From Chloroflexota bacterium (GTDB lineage Bacteria; Chloroflexota; Dehalococcoidia; Lucifugimonadales; Lucifugimonadaceae), in contig JABMNN010000009.1 of NCBI GenBank assembly GCA_013204545.1, positions 1 to 49,552 on the forward strand: 49,552 nt of DNA. The letters are read 5' to 3'. Every line of letters begins with the position of its first letter. Positions within the stretch are counted from its first letter, which is position 1. Below, piece after piece: positions 23,919 through 32,244 of this stretch. The notes beneath the pieces are model-generated. The model searched no databases and had not been told where the DNA came from. It worked only from the letters and a program-made list of their open reading frames with translations. The translations under genes were made by a program, and so were the position numbers.

Positions 23919-25184
23919 ATGGCTGATAGTTCAGAGCAGGATATTAAATCGGGTAACAGACGAACTCAACGAAACGTGGGTTTTACTGACTCAATGCGAA
24001 ACTCGCCCCTTCAGCGATTTGTTGCTGGAACGATTTTTTGGGGCACCGGCCATCAACTGATCAATGTGGCCCAGGGCTACCTACTATTTGAACTAACTGG
24101 GTCAACTCTGTGGCTTGCCGCACTTGGTGCAGCCGTTGGTATTCCGAACATAGTCGTTGGAGTGCTTGGCGGAGTTCTTGCCGACCGAGTTCCGCGTACC
24201 AGAATGCTAAAAATTGGGGCATTCATCGCCGGTACGCCGATGTTGACAATTGCCATCTTGTATTCGACCAATTCACTCCAGCCGTGGCACATTGTCGTCG
24301 GTGGGGTGTTCCAGGGATCAGGGCTTGCAATTGACTGGATATCACGACTTTCACTTCTTCCTGATGTTGTGCCGAAGAAAATCCTCGTAAGGGCCATTTC
24401 ACTTGACCAAACGGTATTCAACGGTGCACGCGTGGTAGGGCCACTTATCGGTGGTTTCCTCCTTGGAGCCGCGGGGCCGGGTGCCGCATATGGGGTGATC
24501 GCGGGACTTTTCGGAATGGCGTTCCTGATTTACACGACGTTTCAACCAGTCTCTCAAGTCGTTCGTGCCAAATCGAAAGGTGTCATTTCGGATCTGATCG
24601 AGGTAGTGGAGGTCATCCGTGAACGGCCGCTTTTACGCATGAACCTGATGTTCACCGCGGTCAACGCTTTGACCTTGGGCGGCATGGTTTTTATTATTCC
24701 TGCTTTTGCAAAAGAGATATTCCACGTCGATGAAGCCGGTCTTGGTGTTCTATTCGCAGCTGTGGGAACCGGAGCTGTTGTCGGCGCTATGACGATGTCG
24801 TGGACCGGCGGAGTGCGAAAAGCCGGAACAGCACTTCTAATTACCGATATTCTGTTTGGTGGCTTCGTGATCGTTTGGGCGCACACTAGCAGCATAGCGG
24901 TCGCATTACCGTTTGCATTTCTGCTTGGGTTCTTCAACTCGGTTCATGTAGCTCTCGGCATTGCGGTAATCCAGTTCAATGTTCCTGCCGAAGTGCGCGG
25001 GAGAGTGATCGGCGCCTATGAGATTGCTTGGTCGGGGTTTCCGCTCGGAGGGCTTGCGAGCGGATCGCTGGCAGCAATATTTGGGTTGCGAAACGCATTG
25101 ACGACACTTGCCGTAGGACTGATCGTGTTCACAATAGTAGTCGGAGTTGTCAGCACAAAATTTCGGCAAAGTCGAATCGAATAA
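23919..25184 (+). CDS. Major facilitator superfamily transporter (MFS_3 / EntS-like)
   Basis: A 421-residue permease with about 12 hydrophobic segments after a 25-residue polar N-terminus. The loop between helices 2 and 3 carries GVLADRVPRTRML, the MFS signature region. The second half has the matching GFFNSVHVALGIAVIQFNVPAEVRGRVIGAYE segment typical of the EntS-like exporter subfamily. It probably exports a small molecule by proton antiport; the cargo is unknown. It diverges from plsY and its end is 11 nt from the end of the convergent ccmE gene. Confidence 0.88.
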   Translation: MADSSEQDIKSGNRRTQRNVGFTDSMRNSPLQRFVAGTIFWGTGHQLINVAQGYLLFELTGSTLWLAALGAAVGIPNIVVGVLGGVLADRVPRTRMLKIGAFIAGTPMLTIAILYSTNSLQPWHIVVGGVFQGSGLAIDWISRLSLLPDVVPKKILVRAISLDQTVFNGARVVGPLIGGFLLGAAGPGAAYGVIAGLFGMAFLIYTTFQPVSQVVRAKSKGVISDLIEVVEVIRERPLLRMNLMFTAVNALTLGGMVFIIPAFAKEIFHVDEAGLGVLFAAVGTGAVVGAMTMSWTGGVRKAGTALLITDILFGGFVIVWAHTSSIAVALPFAFLLGFFNSVHVALGIAVIQFNVPAEVRGRVIGAYEIAWSGFPLGGLASGSLAAIFGLRNALTTLAVGLIVFTIVVGVVSTKFRQSRIE

Positions 25185-25195
25185 CGAATGCCGAA

Positions 25196-25759
25196 CTAGG
25201 CTTCTTTATCGAAATAATCGGGCTGGTGCGGCGGGCTCTCTGGATTGCCATCGAGTTCAGCCTGTTCAGCCTCGGTGAGGTACTTCGAAGGACAACGCAC
25301 CGTTAGATTGTCGGCGTTGAACGATCCATCACTCAGTTTTTGTCCTTGCAAAATTATCTCGGAGTGATCATTGAAGAACACTTGTCCGATTTCGCCTGCG
25401 TATGTCACGTGGAGCTCTTCGAAACCATCTTCATCCTTCAGTGAAAATCGGGCGGTCAACCCGTCAGCATCGCGGACATATGAATCCTGCACCAGCTTGC
25501 CAGTGACCCCAAGCTGACGGTCAAGCGAAGTTGGGGCCTGCTCGACGACCTGTGCAACAGAAAGATAGTCGACTGTCGCACCCTCAAATGCAGTGAACGC
25601 AAAATACGCCAGAGCCGCTGCTACCAAAACGAAAGCAAAACCTAGCTTGGCGCGTGGTCCCATAAGGGTCGAGGTGTGCGCAGTTGTAGTGACAGCTGTT
25701 ACGGGTAACAGTGGCTGTTGGGATTCGGGCTGTTGGTGATCGTTGATTTCGTTGGTCAT
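25196..25759 (-). CDS. ccmE: Cytochrome c maturation protein CcmE, C-x3-Y type
   Basis: A 187-residue heme chaperone of cytochrome c maturation system I, anchored by one N-terminal helix (about residues 39-58) with an outside OB-fold domain. The heme-binding residue of classical CcmE is a His in an H-x3-Y motif. Here the equivalent segment is C156-P-S-K-Y160, the C-x3-Y variant known from some deltaproteobacteria and archaea. The protein takes heme from CcmC and delivers it to the synthase. It is the last gene of the pfk-ccmABCDE operon and begins 9 nt after the ccmD-like gene. CcmF and CcmH are not in the window. Confidence 0.92.
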   Translation of the reverse strand: MTNEINDHQQPESQQPLLPVTAVTTTAHTSTLMGPRAKLGFAFVLVAAALAYFAFTAFEGATVDYLSVAQVVEQAPTSLDRQLGVTGKLVQDSYVRDADGLTARFSLKDEDGFEELHVTYAGEIGQVFFNDHSEIILQGQKLSDGSFNADNLTVRCPSKYLTEAEQAELDGNPESPPHQPDYFDKEA

Positions 25760-25768
25760 GTTCGATTT

Positions 25769-26308
25769 CTACAAGCCGATTGTGCCCTTGAGCTTAGCAA
25801 TCTCGTGCTGTAATACTCGCTGCTTGCGGCCCATGTACAGAACGTAGGCGAAGAATAGAGCCCACGTTACTGCGAAGACGGCAAAAAGATATCCAAGATT
25901 GGTCTCGAGCTTTCCTTCTTCACGTTCTACGACAGAAAATGCCGTTCCGTTTTCAGAAGTCACAGTAATCGGTGCAAATCGTTCTCGATGATCTCGAAGA
26001 CGGCGAGCCGATTCCATAGGTTCTGCACCTTGAGTCGACACCCATCGATCTCCAACCTGATTTTCAAGCCCAAATTCCGTGCCGTCGAAGATGGTAAATG
26101 TGTTTACTGTACCTGTTGAATCCGACACCGCAAAACGAGTCAAATTACCGTTGCTATCGGTTTCTACTCCCACCACAATTCCGCTGAGAGGCGGAACGTG
26201 TTCGGCTGAAGAGATTTCTGTCATAGCCGCAGAAACACTTACCGCTAGAACAATTGCGAAAGCGACTTGAATCGCCCCCGTTCGGGTAAGGGTGTTAATC
26301 ATGTTCAA
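25769..26308 (-). CDS. CcmD-like protein fused to an extracytoplasmic domain
   Basis: A 179-residue membrane protein whose last 40 residues (YLFAVFAVTWALFFAYVLYM helix, then GRKQRVLQHEI) look like a complete CcmD, the tiny subunit that releases holo-CcmE from CcmABC. Ahead of it lie an N-terminal helix or signal (13-29) and about 100 polar, beta-rich residues (residues 35-135), which are not part of ordinary 45-70-residue CcmD proteins. Its position between ccmC (4-nt overlap) and ccmE is the usual ccmD place. The role of the added domain is unknown. Confidence 0.75.
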   Translation of the reverse strand: MNMINTLTRTGAIQVAFAIVLAVSVSAAMTEISSAEHVPPLSGIVVGVETDSNGNLTRFAVSDSTGTVNTFTIFDGTEFGLENQVGDRWVSTQGAEPMESARRLRDHRERFAPITVTSENGTAFSVVEREEGKLETNLGYLFAVFAVTWALFFAYVLYMGRKQRVLQHEIAKLKGTIGL

Positions 26309-27048
26309 CTTGCTCCCGTCATTACCGACGCAGATGAGGATCTTTTCAATTCAACTAAGTCGTCTTCAGATTTACGGATTTTGTACCGGGTTTGAACCAT
26401 GAAAATAAACAAGAAGGTAAATGCGAGAGTCGAAACCAGAAGGACGGTGCCAAGATCACTGCCCAGCGTTGAATCAGCGTCGGCGCCGGGCCCCGTGATG
26501 ATAGGCGGGTGTGCTTGCGACCACAGGTTGGCGGCAAAGTAGATTATTGGTGTGTCTATAGCACCAATCACACCGATGATCGCCGCAAGGCGTTGGCGCT
26601 GTGCGCCAGGTGGGAAATAAGCTCTGAACATCAGGTAGGCGACGTAAATGAAGAAAAGAATCAGAGCCGTAGTAAGTTTTGCTTCCCCTGTCCACCAAAC
26701 TGCCCAAACCGGTCGAGCCCATATCATTCCAGAAAGCAGCATCATACCGCCAAACACGACTCCAACTTCAGCCGATGCGACGGCGAGTCGATCCCACCTT
26801 TCATTCTTCTTCCAGAGATACATAAATGAACTGCCGCTGACCACGAAAATTCCGAGCATTGAGCCCCAAGCGATAGGTACGTGGAAATAGAGGATGCGTT
26901 GAACCGCACCCTGATTGGTTTCAGTTGGAACCCAGATGAATATGAGGTACAACGCAACGCCCATTAGAGCGGCACTGAGAATGAGTAATGGATCGAGCAG
27001 GTCGAGGACTTTATTCATTTGGCGATGATTTGCAGATTTTTGGAGCAC
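26305..27048 (-). CDS. ccmC: Heme exporter / heme-handling protein CcmC
   Basis: A 247-residue six-helix protein of the heme-handling family. The tryptophan-rich periplasmic motif is WARPVWAVWWTGEAKLT, a variant of the WWD domain in which the usual Asp is Glu. Two conserved heme-ligand histidines are placed as expected: one in ILYFHVPIAWGSM and one in SQAHPPI. CcmC presents heme to CcmE. The Met at residue 11 (27018) is an alternative start. The gene overlaps the ccmD-like gene by 4 nt and follows ccmB by 72 nt. Confidence 0.93.
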   Translation of the reverse strand: MLQKSANHRQMNKVLDLLDPLLILSAALMGVALYLIFIWVPTETNQGAVQRILYFHVPIAWGSMLGIFVVSGSSFMYLWKKNERWDRLAVASAEVGVVFGGMMLLSGMIWARPVWAVWWTGEAKLTTALILFFIYVAYLMFRAYFPPGAQRQRLAAIIGVIGAIDTPIIYFAANLWSQAHPPIITGPGADADSTLGSDLGTVLLVSTLAFTFLFIFMVQTRYKIRKSEDDLVELKRSSSASVMTGAS

Positions 27049-27120
27049 AGATACTTAGAGAATTTTATCACGAACTCGGTTTAATTCAGATAAAGCTTTG
27101 TATGGGCAAGCCGTATCAAA

Positions 27121-27795
27121 TTAATCTTCAAGAATGTGTTGGAAAATAAATGCTGAAACAACAACGAATGCTACATCGAACGCAACTGCGAGTTGCAGCC
27201 ACTGTGCCATGTCAGACCAGCTTCGTCCGTTGACCATGTGGCCAGTCGATTCAACAGCGGCCATCAGTAACGGAGTAACCACAGGTAGGAAGAGTAGTGG
27301 AAGCATGACTTCTCTAGCTCTCACCTTCACCGACATTGCTGCGAATAGCGTGCCAACTGCGCTGAAGCCAACCGTCGTCAACAGACTAATTGCAAGCATC
27401 TCCCAGCGGAATACAACTAAGTTGAACAGCACTGCGAATACTGGAATTACGATGATCTGAGCCACCGCTATGAATAAAAAATTACCGAGCGCTTTTCCCA
27501 AGTAAATGAGGTCTCGGCTTATCGGTGCAAGCATCAACGCTTCGAGCGTACCGCCTTCGACTTCAAGTGCGAAAGCCCGATTGAGACCCGTAACTCCGGC
27601 GAAGGCAATTCCCGCCCATAACACTCCCGGCCCAACTAGCTTTGCATTGCCTTGATTCAAATCGATGGCGAACGTGAAGATTACGAGCACCAATAACGCG
27701 AAACCTGCGACTGCGACCACAACATCTTTGTTGCGAATTTCGAGGAGTAGGTCCTTACGACCAATAGCCCAAATGACGGCTAGTGAACCCATCAT
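27121..27795 (-). CDS. ccmB: Heme exporter permease CcmB
   Basis: A 224-residue integral membrane protein with six hydrophobic helices, the permease half of the CcmAB ABC transporter. The segments RKDLLLEIRNKD, the FALEVEGGTLEALMLAPISR cytoplasmic loop, and the helix LPLLFLPVVTPLLMAAVE are typical. Its start overlaps the ccmA stop by 4 nt (ATGA), so the ATPase and permease are translationally coupled. In system I, CcmAB uses ATP to release holo-CcmE from CcmC. Confidence 0.93.
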   Translation of the reverse strand: MMGSLAVIWAIGRKDLLLEIRNKDVVVAVAGFALLVLVIFTFAIDLNQGNAKLVGPGVLWAGIAFAGVTGLNRAFALEVEGGTLEALMLAPISRDLIYLGKALGNFLFIAVAQIIVIPVFAVLFNLVVFRWEMLAISLLTTVGFSAVGTLFAAMSVKVRAREVMLPLLFLPVVTPLLMAAVESTGHMVNGRSWSDMAQWLQLAVAFDVAFVVVSAFIFQHILED

Positions 27796-28517
27796 TGCGC
27801 TGTTACCGTCGAAGAATACGCTGCTAGAATTTCGTCTTTATCTCTGGAAGGAAAAGCTGAATTAAGCCCGACTTTTCCATAGTTCAACACGATTGCCCGA
27901 TCAGCCAATTCGAGTGCATGCTCTACGATGTGTGTGGTCATAATCACTGTGCGACCTGAAGATCGGTAGTCATCAATAATTCGACCAAGACGGGCAACCG
28001 ATAGGTTGTCCAGACCTGATTCTGGTTCATCGAGCAGCAACAACTCAGGATTGTGCATTAGGGATCGAGCGAGTGCTACTCGTTTCTGGAAGCCATGAGA
28101 GAGCGTGCGAACTCGGTGGTCGAGTCTGGGTTCGATACCGACCTGGGCGGTTGTTTCAGCAACGCGTTCAGCGATATTTTGGAGCCGATACATCTCTGCG
28201 AAAAACATCAAGTTCTCGCGAACGGTCATATCAGCATAGAGCATAGGTGAGTGAAGCACAGAACCGGTCAATGCCCGTGTTGCCGGACCGTTTTTAGCGA
28301 TGTCTGCACCGAACATCGAAATGCTCCCTGAGTCGATCTGGGTAAGCATAGAGAGAACGCGCAACAGGGTCGATTTTCCAGCTCCATTCGCACCGAGTAA
28401 TACCGTCACTTCGCCGGTCGGTAGTTCGATATCGAGCCCACGTAAAACCGCCGTCTCACCGAAGTTCTTAACAAGAGCTTCGGCTTTGACGGCGAGTTGA
28501 GGAGCTTGGCTGACCAC
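27792..28517 (-). CDS. ccmA: Heme exporter ATP-binding protein CcmA
   Basis: A 241-residue ABC ATPase. It has Walker A GANGAGKST, a Q-loop region, the signature LSHGFQKRVALA (canonical LSGGQ...; here SHGFQ), Walker B LLLLDEPESGLD and the switch His in TTHIVEH. It pairs with CcmB. It starts 14 nt after the phosphofructokinase gene on the same strand, which implies one transcript, pfk-ccmABCDE. Confidence 0.93.
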   Translation of the reverse strand: MVSQAPQLAVKAEALVKNFGETAVLRGLDIELPTGEVTVLLGANGAGKSTLLRVLSMLTQIDSGSISMFGADIAKNGPATRALTGSVLHSPMLYADMTVRENLMFFAEMYRLQNIAERVAETTAQVGIEPRLDHRVRTLSHGFQKRVALARSLMHNPELLLLDEPESGLDNLSVARLGRIIDDYRSSGRTVIMTTHIVEHALELADRAIVLNYGKVGLNSAFPSRDKDEILAAYSSTVTAQ

Positions 28518-28530
28518 AGTTGAAAACCCG

Positions 28531-29805
28531 TTAGCTCTTTAGTGTGAATCGTCGCTTGAAAGCGTCAGGTTGCATCGACGTAGCCGCTGCCAGTTGCCTC
28601 AACGTTTCCTCGTCTTCGAGATCTGATTGCTCAAGGCGAATCATGTAACGACGCGCAACGTCGTAGTACAGACTCTTGGTGTCGACCATTCGAATCGCAG
28701 TTTTGCCGGTTTTTGGATCCCGCATATCTTCGAAGGGAACTGCTTGAAGCTGGCCGTCGACAAGGCAAATCATCGCACCTTGTTGCGTGTGTTCACCCTC
28801 AACCGGGTCGGAAAGCAGGAAGCTAACAGCACCATGACCTAGCGTTCGTGTGTAGTCGATATCAAATGGAATTGGCGGTGCGGATCGAAGCTCGTAGCCG
28901 ATTGTGAGATCGACAATTCCCATAGCTTCGCCACGTTCTTTGAATCGACGTTCAACTTCGGCTCTAAGAATCCGTGCGAGAGGAAGATCAGCAAGTCGAA
29001 TATTGCCGTATTCGTCTCTTGGGATTTCCACGCCAGAAATATTACGTAGATCGCTAACATTGAGTTTGCTGGCAATGCCTTCTGCGATAATCGCAACACC
29101 GTCTGGACGACCAGAAATTCTACGCTTGAGAATTGCACCTTCGAGGACGTCACAGACTTCGGCAAGGCTTACCGTTGCGTCTGGGAATTCTTCTGGGATG
29201 ATGGTGATTGTTGAGGCAGAGGCTTTACCAATACCAAGAGCGAGGTGGCCGGCGTGCCGACCCATCGCAACGATGAAATACCAACGGTTGGTAGTGCGGG
29301 AATCTTCTTTGAGATTCATCACAATACCAGCGCCGACGTGTCGTGCTGTCTCGTAACCGAACGTCGGCATATCCCCTGGCAGCGGGAGGTCGTTGTCAAT
29401 GGTTTTGGGAACATGAGCGACGCGGATTTCTCCCTTTGCCGCTCGGGCTATTTCAGAAGCACCATACGAAGTGTCGTCTCCACCGATCGTTATCAGATGG
29501 CTGATACCCAATTCATGGAGTGTGGCAATACACGTTTCTAAATCTTCTTTGCTTTTAGTTGGATTTGTGCGCGAAGTGTGGAGAATTGAACCACCCTGTG
29601 TGTGGATGGTCGAAACGTCATCAATGCCGAGATTTACTGTCTGAGTAGTGTCGCCTTTTACGAGGAACTCGTAGCCGTTTTTGATCCCGACCGCCTCATG
29701 ACCTGAAATAACCGCTTCGATCACGGCAGCTGATATGACGCTGTTGATGCCAGGCGCAGGGCCACCACCAACCAGAATTCCGATTCGTCCGATCTTGTTC
29801 GCCAT
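28531..29805 (-). CDS. 6-phosphofructokinase, pyrophosphate-dependent type
   Basis: A 424-residue phosphofructokinase with N-terminal GGGPAPGINSVI. The phosphoryl-donor motif is GGDD (108-111), where ATP enzymes have GGDG; Asp at the last position favours pyrophosphate as donor. The catalytic segment is PKTIDNDL, again of the pyrophosphate type (ATP enzymes have PGTIDND). It interconverts fructose 6-phosphate and fructose 1,6-bisphosphate reversibly. A GGGAG site 9 nt ahead supports the ATG at 29805 over the earlier 29871. It is the first gene of the operon with ccmABCDE, an unexpected pairing. Confidence 0.9.
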   Translation of the reverse strand: MANKIGRIGILVGGGPAPGINSVISAAVIEAVISGHEAVGIKNGYEFLVKGDTTQTVNLGIDDVSTIHTQGGSILHTSRTNPTKSKEDLETCIATLHELGISHLITIGGDDTSYGASEIARAAKGEIRVAHVPKTIDNDLPLPGDMPTFGYETARHVGAGIVMNLKEDSRTTNRWYFIVAMGRHAGHLALGIGKASASTITIIPEEFPDATVSLAEVCDVLEGAILKRRISGRPDGVAIIAEGIASKLNVSDLRNISGVEIPRDEYGNIRLADLPLARILRAEVERRFKERGEAMGIVDLTIGYELRSAPPIPFDIDYTRTLGHGAVSFLLSDPVEGEHTQQGAMICLVDGQLQAVPFEDMRDPKTGKTAIRMVDTKSLYYDVARRYMIRLEQSDLEDEETLRQLAAATSMQPDAFKRRFTLKS

Positions 29806-30021
29806 CCGATGATCTCCCGGTCTTTCACCTTCAATTGACAGATTTTGTACCTTCTGGAACTTTGTGCTCATCCAAGAATATGCGAAGCATACCGAAACCG
29901 CGTGAGATTGATGAGATTGGATTGCGAAATTTTTGAATTTTGGAATAAACTCGCGCGAAACTATTTATCAGCTCAATGCCTCTCCATCGCAGACGATTTT
30001 AGAAATGATCATTACTTCCAT

Positions 30022-30804
30022 ATGACTCAATATGACGCTCCATCAGTCGATCCAGCCATCACTGCAATGTGGCATGAGATTTTAACTAAGGGGCATAAGC
30101 ACCGGGCCTCATCATTGCCCGGTGGCAATCGTTGTGGGATGTGCATGGTTCCCATGAGCGGATTTGGTGGTGCTGTGGTGAAAACCTTTAGCGGCATCAC
30201 ACCATCTCCTAAAAACCCGTCGATGTGTAATCTCTGAGACGATATCCTTCCCACCGGAGGTGCGGAAATTGATATCGCAGTGATCTTCGCCGATGTTCGT
30301 GGCTCGACATCTATTGCTGAACAATTGAGCCCCGGAGAGTTCGCCGCACTTCTCAATCGGTTTTACCGTGTAGCGATGGATTCGTTGCTTCCACAAAACG
30401 CAATCGTCGACAAAATGATCGGCGATGAAGTAATGGCATTCTTCGTTCCAGCTTTCCAGCAGAACTCCCCGTCTGCAGCCCTTAGCGCAGCGGTCAACAT
30501 TCTCAAAGGTGTAGGTAACGGATCAGGCAAAGAGCCGTGGTTGCCCGTTGGAATCGGGATTAACTTCGGTCAAGCTTATGTTGGGAAAGTCGGCACCGGG
30601 GAGATTAGCGACTTCACTGCGCTGGGCGACACTGTGAACACGGCGGCGCGACTCCAAAGTCACGCCAAGGCTGGTCAAATCGTCATTTCCGAAAGTGTGT
30701 ACTCTTACGTGAGTGGTGAGTACCCCGGTATTCCTCTGGAGGCCATCGACGTTAGGGGCAAGAAAGAAACCTTTGGCATACATATAATAACGCCGTTCGA
30801 GTAG
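30022..30804 (+). CDS. Class III nucleotidyl cyclase with in-frame UGA at an expected Cys (possible selenoprotein)
   Basis: One continuous 261-codon frame encodes an adenylate/guanylate cyclase-domain protein interrupted only by TGA at codon 72 (30235-30237). The N-terminus has C38-G-M-C41 and then C69-N-L-(UGA72), so the UGA stands exactly where the second Cys of a CxxC pair is expected; relatives I recall have ...PS..NP..C..C there. The cyclase core follows: FADVRGST (metal Asp), GDEVMAFF, ALGDTVNTAARLQ. No other lesion is present. A strong hairpin begins 2 nt after the UGA. If UGA is read as stop, only the domain from the GTG at 30280 could be made. The start at 30022 is the first plausible ATG, and 30067 is an alternative. 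Selenocysteine versus recent nonsense mutation is undecided. Confidence 0.6.
30240..30277 (+). promoter_or_regulatory. SECIS-like hairpin immediately after the in-frame UGA
   Basis: CGATATC (30240-30246) pairs with GATATCG (30271-30277). TTCC (30248-30251) pairs with GGAA (30264-30267), and CACC (30252-30255) pairs with GGTG (30259-30262). The apical loop is GGA and one C is bulged (30263). The loop starts 19 nt after the UGA and opens with G-G. Bacterial SECIS elements are described as having a small apical loop with a G in its first two positions, roughly 16-37 nt from the UGA, and this fits. The sequence is also coding, so the pairing could be fortuitous. Confidence 0.45.
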
Positions 30805-30938
30805 CCGCGCGGCTGTAGTTCTCTACCGTGCAACACATCGACTGTCATTTCTAGACACAACTCTCCGGGCTAAGTATTTTGCGGTGTACCTAAAGTCGGG
30901 TCTGTTTTTTGGACGGCACGATGTGAAACTTTGAACAT

Positions 30939-32111
30939 CTAGTGCTTGTGTGGATGTCCTACCAGTTTCGTATGCGCCGAGTGCTGCGGATTAAATCGTC
31001 GGCCTTTGGCAAGTGTTTCTACCGGGAGCAGAAGTTGATTCCCCGCGCGTTCATTGCCATCGGCATCGGTGAATGTCACAGGGCCTTCACGATGTTGAAT
31101 CACGGCGATGTCCGCGTCGGCTCCGACTTTCAATGTACCGATGTGATCAGGCAGCCCCACAGCTGCAGCCGGCATCGAACTGCCCAGCGCAATCGCATCG
31201 TCTATCGAATACCCAAGATGCACATACTTAGAAAGCGTAGTCATTAGGTCAAAAACAGGTCCTCGAACGTTGTATCGATGCACATCTGACGAAACGGTCC
31301 CTGGCCCGAGCCCTTGCTCCAAGCACGCTTCGGCAACCGGGAATGAGAATGAACCAGCACCGTGCCCAACATCGAAAATAATGCCTCGGTTCATCGCATC
31401 CCACGCAGCATCGACAACTTTATTGTTGTTGTCGAGTATTCCGTGTGGACGACCCGTAAACGAGTGAGTGACGATATCTCCGGGGCGAAGTTTTTCCATG
31501 AACTGCTCAAACTGATTGACCGAGCCACCAACGTGAATCATCACCGGCTTGTTCAGCTCTTGACCAGCTTCGAGGGCGCGATCCAACGCGACCAGATCGT
31601 TCGGACCAACGATATTATCAGTGAGCCGAACTTTGATTCCTACGATCACGTCAGAATGAAGCTTGGCAGCTTCAACTGCCTTCTCGACCCGTGCCCATCG
31701 GATGTCTTCGAGCTCCCCGATGTCGTTGTCGAGCTGGCCCATTCCTGAAATGTGAAGGAACGCCAGTACTCGTGTGTACGCCTGATCCATCACATACCGA
31801 TGGAACCCGGCTATTGTGTTCGAGCCTGACGATCCAGCGTCAATAGCGGTAGTTACACCTCGATAAACACAGGCTGGGTCTGCTTCTATGGCTAAATGAG
31901 CGACTCCCCACCATACGTGAACATGCAGATCGACAAGTCCCGGTGTGACGAGAAGCCCTTCGGCTTCGATCACGTCGTGAGTATTGGCATCGGAAATGTA
32001 ATCTTCAATTGCAGCGATTTTGCCACCAGCTACAGCGATGTCTTTCTTCGCGTGAACGCCCAATGCTGGGTCGATTATCGTGCCACTTTTTATCACGAGG
32101 TCGTAGGTCAT
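30939..32111 (-). CDS. Amidohydrolase/deacetylase-family metallohydrolase
   Basis: A 390-residue dihydroorotase-like TIM-barrel enzyme. The N-terminal beta-sandwich (VIKSGTIIDPALGVHAKKDIAVAGGKIAAIED) leads to the metal motif LVDLHVHVWWG. The carbamylated-Lys region is VIVGIKVRLTDN; metal-ligand His are in VMIHVGG and VTHSFTG, and the catalytic Asp region is SSDVHRYN. This subgroup acts on an amide or carbamoyl substrate, often undefined. It is cytosolic. The ATG has no clear ribosome-binding site. It is divergent from the pseudouridine synthase gene. Confidence 0.85.
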   Translation of the reverse strand: MTYDLVIKSGTIIDPALGVHAKKDIAVAGGKIAAIEDYISDANTHDVIEAEGLLVTPGLVDLHVHVWWGVAHLAIEADPACVYRGVTTAIDAGSSGSNTIAGFHRYVMDQAYTRVLAFLHISGMGQLDNDIGELEDIRWARVEKAVEAAKLHSDVIVGIKVRLTDNIVGPNDLVALDRALEAGQELNKPVMIHVGGSVNQFEQFMEKLRPGDIVTHSFTGRPHGILDNNNKVVDAAWDAMNRGIIFDVGHGAGSFSFPVAEACLEQGLGPGTVSSDVHRYNVRGPVFDLMTTLSKYVHLGYSIDDAIALGSSMPAAAVGLPDHIGTLKVGADADIAVIQHREGPVTFTDADGNERAGNQLLLPVETLAKGRRFNPQHSAHTKLVGHPHKH

Positions 32112-32244
32112 GTGAAATGTTTCGCTCTAGTTTTCTGAAGTCATTCAGAGTCGGCTTATGTTTCGACTCAGTTGAATTAATGGCGATACTAAACTGCTAC
32201 ACGGCAATATGCGAGTCCGGCAAAAAATTTAACTCTGGCTAACA

